Origin: Patagioenas fasciata
Taxonomy: Eukaryota > Chordata > Aves > Columbiformes > Columbidae
Assembly: GCF_037038585.1 (NCBI RefSeq)
Contig: NC_092523.1
Coordinates: 47,261,501 to 47,325,500 of the forward strand
Length of the DNA stretch: 64,000 nt
Direction: 5' to 3'
The notes under the pieces were generated by a model that ran no database searches, was not told where the DNA came from, and saw nothing but the letters and a program-made list of their open reading frames with translations. This document shows, piece after piece, positions 12,024 to 26,000 of this stretch; within the stretch, counting starts at the first letter, position 1, and every line of letters starts with the position of its first letter. Made by a program: the position numbers and the translations under genes.

Positions 12024-14066
12024 TTATTTCAGTAACGGCTTCAGTATTTTACCAATTGCAGTTCGGTTTGCATCTTTCAGTTTAAGAGAGGCCTTTTCCA
12101 CTGTTCCCTGCTCCTTTGGTGCAGGCTCTACTTTAGTGCTGACAGCCTCTCCCTGCAGGATGCTTCTTCCAACCACTCTGGCACTATTTGCTCTCTTTAA
12201 GGTACCCACACTGTTCTCCTTTGGACTCGGATCATCAGAGGCTGCCACTGGCTTCGCTTTAGGCAGCCTCTGGGACACAGACCTTGTGATGGTTGGAGGT
12301 TTGGAGGAGCTGGATAGATCCACTTTTGCGCGCTTTGAAGAAGAAGCCACTGTATTCCTTGCAAAGCTTGGGACAGCAGATGGTGTTTTGGGGACACTGA
12401 CTGTGGCAACCTTGGTCTCATCTGTAGGGGTCTGGGGTTTTGCACTGGTGCGACAGGTCTTAATTTCATCTGTCTTTGATTTGACATTACTCCTAATTGG
12501 TTTAGAGACTGGCTTCTTGACAGAGACTCTGTCCCTCTCAAAATGCGCACTGCTCGAAGTGACAGTGCCCCTCTGTAACCTTGGCTCTTCTACTGACATG
12601 CTGTGCCTGTATGGACTTCTTGGTAGCGTGTCTGTTGTGCCTCGGACGGAGCTGCGACGGGACAGCCGACTTTCCACTGCACTAGTTTCTCGAAGAGCTG
12701 GCTTGGCTTCTGGCTTTTTCATGCTGCTCAGTGCTCTGTTTGACCGAGAAATAGGCACCACTTTCCTCATACTTTCATTCTCAGAAGCATTCAAAGTTCT
12801 TACAGGTCTGGAAGGAGCTGTGTGGTTAGGGCGAGTGCCACTGGATTTTGAGGAGCTTGGAGATCTATCTTTTACAGAGTTTCTTTTTGGTCCTGTTTGG
12901 TCTTTATTTTTTATGGTCTTTTCTTTAGGAAGGCTCTGCTTGCTATTGGCATCATCCTTATCATTTGCCGAAGTGTGAAGAGACAGATCCTTGGCAGAAG
13001 CAGAATTCAGGTTTGAGAAGAATGTTCTAGCCCTGTATTGCGGATCATTCCCAGAAGAGCATGCTTTGCCAGCCTCACTTCTTATTTCATTGCCTGCTGA
13101 TTTAAAATCATTTCCCTCTTCAGAGTCCAATGTCAAAGAACAATCAGTCGTTGTATCTGACACATAGAACATCGGCCCATCTTCCCTACTTCCCGAAACA
13201 CTTGTATCCACAGACATGGGGCTGCTGCTGGCCTCTGAAGCTTCACTCCTGCAGCCCACTGCCTTGGCTTTATGGTCATGGGCATCTCTGGAAGTTCTGC
13301 AAGCTGGAGGCAGGTCGTCATCGGCAGTGCTAAGGGAATGAAAGCTTAGATCATCTAGAGTCTCCACGTCTGTTCCACCAGCATCCTCTAAATATATTAC
13401 AGGTGTATCCTCTGTAGGCTTTGGTCCTTGAATATCAAACTTACGTAACCCTTTAACAAGTTCATGCTCTTCAATTGCAAGGGCCAGAGCATTTATATCT
13501 GTGGACTCCTCACATGACACACTGGAAGCATGCATTTTGTAGTCAATGCTTCTCTGTGAGTAACGGGCACTAGGACCAGTTGAGCCACCAAAGCGACTGG
13601 GCTGAGCTGGAGGCACCTGCAGTAGGCCACCACTTTTCACTTTGGTTTCAGCCTGTTGGTGCAAGTGCAAGGTATTTAAGTTGAGATCTCTTGTTTCTTT
13701 GGATTCAGTCCAGGCTACGTTGGGTCTTGCTTGTCGCGTGTTTGTGCGGGGAAGGCTGTTAAACTTGTTTGGATCCTCATCTTTTGAGATTTCCAGGAAA
13801 CTCTGCAACTCCCTGTCTGCAGTAATCCCCAGGGAAAGTCGAGAACGTCTAGAATTGGGGTTTCTGTACAAAGGGCTTTGAGGTCTCTGCTGCAAGAACG
13901 GAAGAAATTCTTCAAGTCCTTTTTTGGCCAACATCTCCACATCATTTTCACTGCTGCTCCGCCCAAAGCTCCCAAGCTCTCCAGTTGCCCAGGATCGACG
14001 CTTCTCCTCCAGCTCCTTTTGCCTTTGCAGACTATGAAGTTCCTGGATCTCTCGTTCCTTGTTTTC
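12024..14066 (-). CDS. FHDC1: FHDC1 terminal coding exon (residues 457-1136): end of FH2 helix and microtubule-binding tail
   Basis: A 2043-nt exon, acceptor CGTCAG, stop TAA at 12026-12024. It opens with a charged helix ([16 protein letters not shown]) and the motif [20 protein letters not shown], strongly conserved in FHDC1. Next comes a low-complexity Ser/Thr/Pro-rich region with SRRSRLSLG, then '[17 protein letters not shown]'-like and '[20 protein letters not shown]' elements. The last ~230 residues are very basic and end in GKILKPLLK. In the family this tail carries the microtubule-binding activity. The open frame extends upstream to 14117 in the intron, but FH2 continuity and the splice acceptor fix the exon start at 14066. 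A 333-codon open frame on the opposite strand is a composition shadow. Confidence 0.96.
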   Translation of the reverse strand, partial: ENKEREIQELHSLQRQKELEEKRRSWATGELGSFGRSSSENDVEMLAKKGLEEFLPFLQQRPQSPLYRNPNSRRSRLSLGITADRELQSFLEISKDEDPNKFNSLPRTNTRQARPNVAWTESKETRDLNLNTLHLHQQAETKVKSGGLLQVPPAQPSRFGGSTGPSARYSQRSIDYKMHASSVSCEESTDINALALAIEEHELVKGLRKFDIQGPKPTEDTPVIYLEDAGGTDVETLDDLSFHSLSTADDDLPPACRTSRDAHDHKAKAVGCRSEASEASSSPMSVDTSVSGSREDGPMFYVSDTTTDCSLTLDSEEGNDFKSAGNEIRSEAGKACSSGNDPQYRARTFFSNLNSASAKDLSLHTSANDKDDANSKQSLPKEKTIKNKDQTGPKRNSVKDRSPSSSKSSGTRPNHTAPSRPVRTLNASENESMRKVVPISRSNRALSSMKKPEAKPALRETSAVESRLSRRSSVRGTTDTLPRSPYRHSMSVEEPRLQRGTVTSSSAHFERDRVSVKKPVSKPIRSNVKSKTDEIKTCRTSAKPQTPTDETKVATVSVPKTPSAVPSFARNTVASSSKRAKVDLSSSSKPPTITRSVSQRLPKAKPVAASDDPSPKENSVGTLKRANSARVVGRSILQGEAVSTKVEPAPKEQGTVEKASLKLKDANRTAIGKILKPLLK

Positions 14067-17000
14067 CTGACGAGGAAAAGCAAAAATACATGTCTCAGAG
14101 GACGGTGGCCTATGCATGAGAACAAGTCACACTCATTTAACTTTCCCTTTATTTTTTCCCATCGAAGTTAGCTCCTACTCCTATCACCTACCCCCATCCC
14201 CCAATACATATACGCACACACACGCACACACACAAAATCACCACAGCAACCAGAGCCTGAAACCGTTAACTGTATGGAGAGCAGTTCCATGCATAATTAA
14301 TGCTGGTGATGCATCATCTGGTCAGCATAAGAAAAAAAAAAAAAAGCACAAGTCCTTGTGAGACCAAGAACATGACCTATCAAACCCAACTAGATGTCAA
14401 GTCCAGCCAAAAAGTTCCTGCTATAAGATGGAGATCTTCAAGTCCACACTACATTTAAAGTTGGCAGTTTTATCAGGTGAGGAAACCTCCACCTAATCAT
14501 TGCATACATACTTTAAGACAAACTCATCTGACGAGCTTACAGCCAATGCGTTCCTTTCATTCTCCCTTATCGCAATTGCGCCTCAGCAAGTGCAGTTTCT
14601 ACAAGGTGCTACAACTCAAACATTACTGATTGGAAATTTTATGAAAAGATGTTCCTTAATTGTATATGAAATATATATGAAATTGTACATGAAAGCAAGC
14701 AGAAAAGTTTACACAATGCCTCCTGATCAATACTTAGACATCAACTGACCCCACTCAAGGACCTCATTCCAGTTTTGGATCTTGTTTGTATTCACTGTTG
14801 GCTTCAAAAACCGGCAACTATTGCACAGAAGTTGCTCAGGGCAGGTTGGAGATTTTGGCAGCTAGGTTGAGGGGTTTGAGCTCAGGAAACCAAAGAAATA
14901 GTTTATGTTTGAAAGGTAACTCAGTAATACCTTGTTACTAAAATCATTAGCAGTGGATTACTATGAATATCAACATTTTAACTGTCACCCCTAGGCTTCA
15001 GATTTAATCTAGCTGAACCTTTGGTTGAACTTTCCAGGTTGTTTTCTGAAATGGAAAACACGGTTTTCTAGAGCCAGTACAGCTGTAGAAAAAGAAAGAA
15101 GGGGGAGGCTAGTCTTGACAGAGGATTCAAAAATTACATGATTTTCCTGCATGTTGTTAAATCTGTTCTGAGCAATGACACACTGTTTAAATAAGCACAC
15201 CTCTATTTGTTTGAAGCACTATCTAGTTTGATCTTTCCGTGGTTGTGACAACAGAAGAGCTGCACAACTAGAAAAGCTTTCAGTAAACAAAAGCCTAATG
15301 CTGAAGCTCTTTTTAATGAATGGGTTAATCTGCATCTCTTAAATTGGATTTGAGACTACACCAGGCTCTGAAAGATAAGATGCATTAGAGACCTAAGAAA
15401 CCCAAACAGCTAAGAAAGGCAAAAGAAAAAAAAACAACTTGTATTTCAGGAGAAAAGTCTGTGGCAGGAAGCTTGCCTTCACAGGTATGGAGTTACAGAA
15501 TGAATTCCTGCCTAATGCTAAAGCTCAGCTTTAAATATCCCATTGTAAAGAGAAATGGTTAAAAATAGTTGTAGATATTATTATCATATTCCATACTGGA
15601 CATAGAACATTTTAACCTTACCCAAAGCATGTTTCAGAAGATTTTATTCAAATGAGTAACCTATTCTAAGCACATACAGACATGTTACAAGAATTGCAAA
15701 AAATGTGCACGTGGCCATTACGGTACAAGCCATCATTTTAGACTGCAGGCTAAACATTTGTTTGTTAATAAAGGTTAACACTCACAAAATACTTAGTAAG
15801 TAAATCTCCTCAATATTTACAAACATGAGACTAATTTTTAATTTTTAGAGTGTAGCTACTTATCACAGAGAGGAAGGAAGATCCCCATTGAACCTCAAAG
15901 TAGCTATCCAACAGCCACTTGTAATGTGTGACTGTAAATTAAATCCCCAATCCCAAATAATTGAACACATATGCATGAAGTTACCTCTCACGAAAATGCC
16001 TGCAATAGTTACCACCATTTCATTCTATCTGTTTGTATAATGTTCGAAACCATGCACAAATACATGCTATCTGTGGTGGTAAAGGGTAGATAAACTAATG
16101 GCACACCAGGCATGCTAGCTGAACATCCTGTCAGCTTGCTATAAATCAAGATTGTTCTCTTTTCTGAACTAAAGCTCTTATACAAAGTGCTGTCAAATGC
16201 AGATTACATAAGGCAGCAAAATAAAGAAATGTGTGGATCCACCTAATTAATGCTATTCATAAAGGCCTAGAAAAAATATTTGTAATGACAGGCAGACTTT
16301 GCTGAACCAAAACTGGAACAAATACCGACACTGCTCCTTCATCTTATTATACTTCTTGAATTATTTGGGATCAATTCAGGGTGCTTAACAAATGAATCGT
16401 CACACAGGAAATGAGGTATCTTTGTACCGTAGGCTTGCCTAATTTCTTGAGCTTTCACCCACAAAAAGCATTTAAAAGAACAAATGCTGGGGTGATGGAC
16501 TAGATGACCTTTGAAGGTCCCTTCCAACCCAAACTATTCATGATTCTGTAAGTAGAAGACACAGTCCTTGCTTTACTTGGCAAAGTGTCTAGTCATGCAA
16601 AGGAGGGCAGTGGAGAGTCTGAGCCAGTGCTGATTCAGGCTGGTATGTCCATGTAATGCGGTGCAACATCTCAAGGCCTTTCCAGTGATCCAGCCTTACC
16701 AGTCCAGGGCCTGAACAGTGAGGACTTGTCAGAAAGTCTGCACCATCTGTTTCACTGCTCAGCTTAGCAACCACCGACCTCCTCACCGACAGAGAAGGAG
16801 GGAGCCCACCCACAGGCAGGCCAAGAGGCTGCCCTGACGTGTCACCTCACTGCCCTAGTCAGCCTGCAGCTGAAGATACAGAGCAGTGGGACTGCACACA
16901 GGGCTGGGCAGAACGAGCATTTCCCCTGTGGCTTTTGCCTAGAAGAGGGTGGTTTGTTGGAGCTATTTGAGCAAATATATCAAATACGACATGATATAAA

Positions 17001-20000
17001 ACATCCCTTATGCAGAAAAAACAACTCTTACCTTAACAGCCTTGTCAAATCTTATGCAGAAGTCCCTAAATATCTGGAAACATTCATCCAACTTCATGGT
17101 TTCTCTGTCTTCACAGAAAAAGTCAATGAGAGCGTTTCCCTCCTTTTGTAATTCTCGTTTCTGGTGTTCAAGCTCCTTTAGATGTCTTACAGCAAACTGT
17201 AGTAAAACATATATATGGCATGTACCAGGCAGAAAAAATAAGGTCACAACAGGTCATGTATATATAAGGAACCTATGAAATTCATGTTCCAAACTAGGAG
17301 TTGTTACAGAGCCTGGGACAGTGACAGACCATGTTGGAGCCCCCTGAAAGCTCCACATGCCTTATTTTCCCATTCTCCCTGCCACTTTCAGCTAAGCATA
17401 AATGGATTAATCCCTCTGCCCTAGTTTTCCCCCCCAAAAAATACGTGCATATATTCATGGATATATATCACAGAATCAACTCCTTCCTAAGTTGACCCTA
17501 GACCACAATAAAAAAAAAGGTTTCACGCCAGAAGAGTAAGGAACTGCTGCATCCCCAGCCATTCATTCCCATCTTTGCATAATCCTCGATCTGACACCAT
17601 ATATGGCTCAAAGTAATCTGGGGAAAAAAGTTCATTTTCAGACAAACCTGTTCTCTAACACTGTCTAACTCACGATCACCTAAATACTTTCGATACTTCA
17701 GCACCAGGGTGGGAATAGGCAGCTGGAGGCACTGGTGAACATTTAAGCCAAACCTGCTGCCACAAAATTACTTGGCAAATCATGCCAGTAGGGTAGAAAC
17801 AAATCTTACTTGTTAGTCTTTAAAAAAAAAAAAAGCACCTAATAAAAAGTTGGATTGAAGATAAACTGGACAATTGATAAAGGCATACATAGAAAATTAG
17901 TTCCTCCCACATATTGCAGTAATTTATTCATAAAGATGAGATAAGGAAAGCTGACTTTTAAATCAGTTTGGTTATCACCTGTAATTTAGAAACAAAAACC
18001 GGAAGTGTTTATGTAAGGTATGCATTTGTAAAATGAATTTTTTCCCAACATTTCTTTTGGAATGTGGCCTAAACAAGGTTGTAGTGTTACATAAAACCAG
18101 CTATTAAATTAAAAAAAAAAAAATGCCAAACATGTTAGAACATAACATTAAAGAGTCTGGGTGCAACAGATGAAAGCCAATTTAATCTTAACCCACCCCT
18201 TCTTCATCAACTTCTCATCTCCCGAAAAACTGCAGGGACTATTAACTACATTTGCAAGTTAAAAATCAGGGCGGGTTAAGTTCCAGATCAACATCTGCTT
18301 TCTTACTTTTAATAATTATCTATAGCGTGAAACAGAAAAACCATTTCATTGAAGTATAATATATATTTCTCCAGGCATCACCACATACTCAGAAAATACC
18401 AAGAACTATGCTTCAAAGTTAAGTGCTATGCACATTCATGTCTATAAGGTCACTGCAGTACTAAAAAAGAAAAGGAAAATCCCCCCAGAAGTAATGGTGT
18501 GGCTCAGAATAATACACTCTGTGCTAGGGTAAACTAGTAGATAAAACAGTCCCTTAGCCTTCCAGCTTCCAATAATATCTCTTCAGTGACCCAGCAATCA
18601 GGATTCATACGCATAGCACAGCCTCAGCTAAAACTGACATGCTCCTGTATAACGTAACATGCAGATACTATACTTTGGGCAACTCTGAGGTACAAAACCA
18701 GAGACCAATCCAAATTGTCTTATAGGGGGTGTTTTAAAAAGATGGACCCAATTTGAAATCACTGTAGCTTGGAAACTGGGTCCCCATCCTTTTGAAACAT
18801 TGTGTATTTTAACTCCTGATGTTCATCAGTCATTTCACAGGTATTAAACATGCCTGCCTAACAAGCCTCTGGCAATGTACACTCAATATCCCTCCCTGTA
18901 AAAACTCAGTCCTTCCAACACTCTTACTTGACAAACTGTGTAGCAGGAACAGCTTTGTACAACTGATAGGATAGACATTAAAACAACGCTTCTGTTTATT
19001 AACATGTCCACGCAGATTACACTGAGCTGAGGAATGCTCCTATGTTCAGGCAGCAGTAAGGCAGTAACAAAGATATCCTACAAACCTGGAGAAAACTTTC
19101 CATCTGGTGAAAGAGTTTTGGGTCCCGCTGAACACTGTCTTTAACAGATCTTGCCTTGAAAGACAGCGACTGGAGCTCTGCTTCTACACTATCAATGGAT
19201 AACCTAAAAACAGCATACACAGAAAATGTTTATCAAGGGGGAAGGAGCTGGCCACAGGTTAGCCACAATACGCTTCAAAAATGTTTACCATTATGTGCAA
19301 CCTGGCTATCAAACAAGACCTGCCTGTTCAGGAAATCTTTCCAGAGTAGACAACAAAAGTCAGGAGAGAGATAAGCACACTACTTCTTATATGTAACCTG
19401 AAAAGATTCCCATGAGGTGTGGTTTCACGATTGGCTCCAGCCAGTCCCACCCAACCCGATCACCAGAAAGGGTAATGCTGCCCTGCTTCTGATCAGGTGC
19501 TTCTTTTCTTTCCCTGGTGCCTGTGCTAGCACTCATTTTCTAGATGGCCAGTCATATCTGTGTACTGAAAATTGATCTAGGAAAAGGAAAATACAATTTT
19601 GTTCCAGACAGATCATTTGCTTGGTACAGTTGATTACGTGACTGTTCTGAGTGCAGTGGCTAGCACAAAAAGAGGGTCACAATGGATTGTCAGCCAGGAC
19701 CACCTGTTTTGGAAGTAGCATTTGGCATCATTAAATTGCATGTTACATTCTTCCAAGCAGTCACAGCAATGCAACCTACACAGTCTCAAGCCACCACTTA
19801 CACAACATTTCATCCATCTAACGCATACCAGCAGCAGAGCTGCTCCTGCAGAAAGGTAACTCGGAAACTGAAGACCGCATCTGATGTAACTGAAGCTTTA
19901 TCCTGGAAGTCCCACGTTTCATACAATGGGAGCTCCCACCCAAATCTCTTAGTCACTTGGAGGGTAAATGCTTCTGAATCTCCAGCATTCCTTCACAAGA

Positions 20001-23000
20001 GAACTGAGCTTTGCCTAGGAATCGAAGCACTACAGTTTCCAAAATGATAAAAATTAACAACTCTACACATGCACCTAACTAAGGTCATTTCACCAACAGC
20101 ATGACTTTAAAACAGCAAAGCTGAAGAATTTGTGGCAGACTGACTGAAGTGCACATGGGAGTGGCTGGTGACAGCATGAGTAAGTTTGCCAGTGCGCACA
20201 CAAATGAATATTATGTGTGCTGGTTTTTTTCTGCTTACTTCACCTGCAAAGGTTAGTTCCCTGTTCTGGCAGATGCAAATAAGAAAAGTAGTGGGAGACA
20301 CAGACCATATTTTTCTGCCTGTGAAGGAGGAAGAGGATGGCCTACAAGTAAAGAATGCATGACAATAAAAAATAAAGAACATAATGGTAGTGGTTTTGAC
20401 ATGCTCTAATTGGAAGGGTTTTATGAGCAACTTGTACGTGACAGTTGTCTCTAATAAAGATCTTCCTCATGCCCAATGGTAAAACATGTATTTCATTTTG
20501 TTTCATTTTCACATACAGAATGCACTCCCTGAATAGATTTCAGCATGAGTTACAGCAGAACATTTTCAGCATTAACAAATGTGATTAAAGAACAAAATGG
20601 TTAGGAAAAAATATCACCAGATTTGCGGTTCTGCCTGTTCCCCTGCTGTTTGCCAGGGGGCTTGGATGCCGAGGGAAATTACATTCCTCAGCAGGCCACG
20701 TGGCAGACTGCCAAAAAGGTGTGTGGGTTGGATGGCAGAGAGCCACACAGGTGGTCCCTCAAACATTTTCTGATTAACTCCATGGCCACTCCTTTCCTCA
20801 GAAGACTTCAGAGTCCTTTGCAGACATTACTTAACCCTGCATCAGATCTAAGAGATTTGATCCATTTTACAGCTGGAAAAAGAATGTAAATATGTTGCCT
20901 AAATCTCAAATAGTAAGGAAGTGGCAAAACTGGGACTAGAACTTCAGCATTGCTGGCTTCTAGTTTGGGGTTTTAGATCACACTGTCTCACAAAAGCAAG
21001 TACAGTTATCAAGGTATGAATCAGATTCAGTTATGCAGCTAGAGACTTTAATACGAAAACAATACAGAGCCCCAAACCCATCAGATTTTCCATCCAAGAC
21101 AGAAATGTAGAAGCAAATGAAATATAAAGCAACTAGCAGAAGCCACAGCCAGTACTGGTACTAGATTTTGAAAAGTATTGTAGCCTGCTCAGAGACAGAT
21201 GAAAATTGGTTTAAGGAAAAACAGCAACATGCTTTTAGTTCAGTCCCTCACAAGTAACACACATACATTTGTATTTGACAGAGACTAAACTGACAAAACC
21301 TATGGAAATCATCTCATAAAATACTTCACACCTGAAGGCACATTGCAGGCATACTTCTGCTAGCAAATAGAAATGAAGCCCTCAAAGCTATAGTAAACAT
21401 TTATAAATATCTCAGGTTTTGTGCCAAGACTTCTCTGAATGAATAAGCTTCATTGTTTTACAAATAAGAAAATTCCAAGTCAGAGTCTAACCGTAAGTTC
21501 TTGGTTTTCTTTTGACTTACCTGGCAGCATCATGAACATCCCTAATTTTTTCAGAAAAGTTGAGAAGAGCAGCATCTTTCTTTTGGGCTTCCTGAAACAA
21601 ACAGAACAAAACAAAACACACACAATCCATTAACATTCCACCACCAGGTCAAAGTCCCTAAGTCCAGCAGTTCTAAAGCCTCTGGGAAGGCACTTAAAGG
21701 TTTCTCTCCTGCACTGTTTTTCTTCTCGTTCAATCCTAACACAACTGAGTGGAGGACACCCCTTAACAAAAGGCAGGGATCAGAACTGGAAACTTTAAAC
21801 AACAGCTTCCATTTTGCAGTGTACAATAATAGCTGCTTCTGCCAGTGAACACAAGCCACATGTATTAATAGGGAATGTCAGGGAAAGAACAATTTACTGA
21901 TGCCCATTGTTTGAGCAGATTCGATGTTTCCTGCGCAAACGTCAATTAACACCCTATTGTTAGCTGACTGGAAATCAGTTAAGCCAGTTTGTACACAGAT
22001 AACCAAAGTTACATATGGAAGCATTTAAATTCTCTCCCTTCTAAAACCAGAAAGTTTTAAAGAAAAGAAAAATAACTTGGGAAAAGTCTGTAGTTGCTTT
22101 AAAAATACATTTCAGTCACTAAGGGAGACAAAAAAAACCTCACCTCTACCAAAAACTTTACTCAAAAGATTAAACAGGAAGACTGAAAGAATTTTTATCA
22201 AAATAAGGCACTTCCACAGTGTAAGAATTCCAGAAAGTAAAAGAAGAGCTACAATGGGGAAATAAGACAAAGGCAAGCTTTTACATGGATAGGATGACCA
22301 GACATAGGTAAACTGGTGAATTTTGTGGCAGGGGAACAAAGGTGAAGATCAGGATCAAAGCTGCAAGAAAGCTGCTTTTTCTGAGGCACATGGCCCTTTA
22401 TATTATCTATCATCTATGGCTCTACATTTGTAGCAGTTGCTTATACCAGCAAAACAGTTTTTCTATACCAGAGCAACAAAATGCAGCAGACTCATCCCAG
22501 GTTTGTTCGCTTTTGTGTCCGCCAGCTTGAGCAGTGACGACAGTTTAAATCCAACAGCATTGCCAGCATAACCTCCCTAAAAAAGAAACGAGCAAACAGC
22601 TGAGGCATGACATCAATGAACTGCAAAACTAACAAGGAAGTTTGGTCAATCACCCACTTCCATTTTGGACGTCACTTACCGCATTCATAATATTCCCAGC
22701 CTGAAGGACCAAGTGCAATATGGAATGCAGCTCCTCACAGGTCATTAATTCTATAAGGAACAAGAAAATTGCAGTCTAACAATTGTTTGTTTAGAAATAT
22801 ACACAGTTACCAAACTCCTCTTCACCTCAAGCTTTTATAGGTGAAATATGCCATTTAACACAAAACAACAACAAACTGAAAAGGTGGTAGGGGGAAAAAA
22901 AAGGTACTATATAATTCAAATTCACAAACACAGTTGACAAACCTCAAGTATATGTTCACAGCAAGTGTGGTATTTTCAAAGCAACCCACAGCAGCTAACA

Positions 23001-26000
23001 AAACATTTGGGGTCTAATGTGCAAAGTGTTTCATGCAAGTGGTTAGGTTATCCTCACCACCTACTAATTCCAGTATGAGGCAAGTGTTCTGCACCCTGCA
23101 GAATCTATTTGCCATCTGCCAGGACCGGACTTTTGAACAATTATTCTTTTTTTGGGAGACTTAGCCATCAGGCCTGAAAAGATAACAGCAATGTTTAAAT
23201 TTTCCTTGCTCATCCCACTCCCACTATGAATCATCATTTTATTTCTGTATGATCACCCACTCAGAGCAGCATTTATTTTACTTCAGTCACACCAAAGATG
23301 ATTTAGCACAAAGTTATATTCAGTGTGATGCAAAGAGCCAAATGGAATAAAGCTGCCTCTTAAAGCTTTTCTATCACAGAAGCCTGTTTGGTACATATTT
23401 CCATTTTTTGCAAAACGCACAGTAGTGCTCTGTCTGAATTCATAAACCTTCTCACCCAGCCACATATGAACACAAAATATATGTACTTAAAAGTCACCAG
23501 AGGGACTGCTTTATAAATAAAATACAGAAATTCAGAACAGTAAAGAGTTAATAAATTAGTATTACATAAGTGGCACAGCAAACCAAATAACTCCAAATTT
23601 GCAAGTGCCCATATGGCAAGAAAAATAACGTGAGCTGATTTTAATGTAAGGTACTGTATTTTACACTGATGAACATAATACAAGGTGGAATTCTTTTGAT
23701 TGCAGTGTAAATACTTTAAAAAATATTTTATCATAGAATAGAATCATAGAATCATTTTGGATGGAAGAGACCTTTAAGATCATCAAGTCCAACCATCACC
23801 TAACTTAACTCTAGCACTAAACCACGCACCTAAGAACCTCACCATTGCATCTTCTAAACACTTCCAGCGATGGTGACTCCACCACTTCCCTGGGCAGCCT
23901 GTTCTAATGCCTGATAACCCTTTCCGTGAAGAATTTTTTCCTAATATCCAATCTAAACCTCCCCTGCCGCAACTTGAGGCCATTTCCTCTTGTCCTATCA
24001 CTTGCTACTTGGGAGAAGAGACCAACACCCTCCATGCTACAACCTCCTTTCAGGTAGTTGTAGTCAGCGATAACGTCCCCCCTCAGCCTCCTTTTCTCCA
24101 GGCTGAACAGCCCCAGCTCCCTCAGCCACTCCTCATCAGACTTGTGCTCCAGTCCCCTCACCAGCTTTGTTGCCCTTCTCTGAACTCTCTCCAGCACCTC
24201 AGTGCCTTTCCTGCAGTGAGGGGCCTAAAACTGAACACAGGATTCAAGGTGTGGCCTCACCAGTGCCGAGTGCAGGAGGACGATCACTTTTCCAGTCCCG
24301 CTGGCCACACTATTCTTGATGCATGCCAGGATGCTGTTGGCCTTTTTGGCCATCTGGGCCCACTGCTGGAAGTGTTTGCTTCAGAGTTCACATTCTGTAA
24401 TTTACCCTGCATTTAACTGCTCAACACAATCCACCAATCTATAATTTTGGAATCAGACAGCCCTTATATCTCTGGATTTCAGTATTAGCAGCATAAAAAC
24501 ATAGAACTAATTAAATAACCTTTGATCTAACAAGCTATAGGTGAGGAAGCAAGAAGGAAGAAAGAGGAGAGAATACAAAGGAGGATACACATTTCATAAG
24601 GCCAAGAGAAGAAGGCAGCTTCTAAAGATTTGGCGTAGTAAGAGCCTGCTCAGCGTCACTATGAGCAACATCCATTTGCAGGCTAGATGAGAATCCATTG
24701 GGCTATTCAGACCATCCTAACCCTTAGTGATTATTGGCGTTAGAATTTAAGTAAATATTCTCTCAGCTTAATTACAAGGAAAGAAACATAGGAGATGGGA
24801 ACAGAAAAGGAGACCTAATTCCTAAACAACTTTGGGCTATCAACAAACCCTGAAGTGAAAAGACCAAATGGAGAAGAACACATGACACAAGTGGACTGAA
24901 AACAGGAAAGCTCAGTCAGTCTGATTTGCATGACTGGCCTGATGCAGGAGCTGGAGACCAAAGTGTCTCCTCTGGAGGGAATGAATTCATCAGTTCCCAG
25001 ATGTCCTGAGTGAAGGACATGAAGGACAACAGGACATGGCTGCTTTGATACATAACATATTCGCTCACATATGTCTGTTGCTCAAAACACAAAGAATAAT
25101 GACTTGAAAGAGATCCCAATGGAAGGCCAAACTCAAACAGCAGCCTAAGCTAAGGCACATTTTTCTGAGTCAAGAAGGATGAGTTTAATCCTCACTGGTG
25201 GGAAAAACTCACCAGGCTTTTCTCCCTTTCCTTTCACTAAGAACAACTATCCTAAGTCCTGGTGCTCACAGCTGGATATTTTCACTACTGTGCCTTTTTA
25301 TACCACTAGAAGCAGTCTAAACAGTACTCCAGTAGTGCATCAAAAAAACTGCCAGCATGAAATAGGAATTTCATATTGAGGAACAGGACAAAAAGGCACT
25401 CAAGGCATTTGAGAAGGTCAGCATTAATGTTTAACTGAAACCAGGAAATTAACTATTTTCCTGCACAGTAGAAGACACCAGATTACCTTACGAACAACCA
25501 GCTGCAGCATTTCAAAACTTGTGAAATGCAGAGAACAAGAGAAATGTACAGAAACAGAGAACAAAAACAGGAAAAAAAAAAAAGAAATAGCAATAGTATT
25601 AAGTCTCCACAATAAAGATTTTAGGCCATCAATACTACCACCTCTAAAGGCAATGGCATACAGAGGAATCTGGAAACTATACAGTGACTTTCTCCATGGT
25701 TCTCTAAAAATGAGCAGAGAGGTTTAACAACTGCATTCAATCAGGGAGACAGTGATACATGAACGAGTAAACTGTACTCACAAGACAAGTTAACCAAATT
25801 TGGCTATGGATGCCTTTGTTTCTGTCAGTTTTGGACACGCTGCTTGTAGGCTTTGGTCATAAACTCATTGCTAGTATGTCGAAAGTGTCCAGATTTTTTA
25901 TTTTGGAAGCAAAGATTCGCCAGGCACACCCTGATGGCGTTTGTCAGAGGGGAGCTAGCTTCCTTTTAATAGCTAAGGTACCTGAAATTCAAGCTCTAGT

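Larger units (their letters stand above)
14067..17031 (-). other. FHDC1: FHDC1 intron before the terminal exon
   Basis: Intronic DNA of about 3.0 kb. It holds a CA-rich microsatellite (14208-14235) close to the acceptor and a 63-bp CR1 remnant (16487-16549). Otherwise I see nothing beyond AT-rich unique sequence. Confidence 0.85.
17197..22468 (-). other. FHDC1: FHDC1 introns between residues 338 and 402
   Basis: Three introns: 21592-22468, 19204-21520 and 17197-19085. The middle one contains a MIR-like SINE at about 20815-20995. No other structured element is seen. Confidence 0.85.

Noticed and set aside
11977-12978. 333-codon plus-strand open frame
   Set aside because: It lies exactly antisense to the terminal FHDC1 exon, its Leu/Ser/Phe-rich product is the complement of a Lys/Ser/Arg-rich coding region, and it has no splice or promoter support.
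23904-24416. 97- and 169-codon frames considered as possible genes
   Set aside because: Both lie inside the CR1 element: the minus frame is a reverse-transcriptase C-terminal remnant and the plus frame its shadow.
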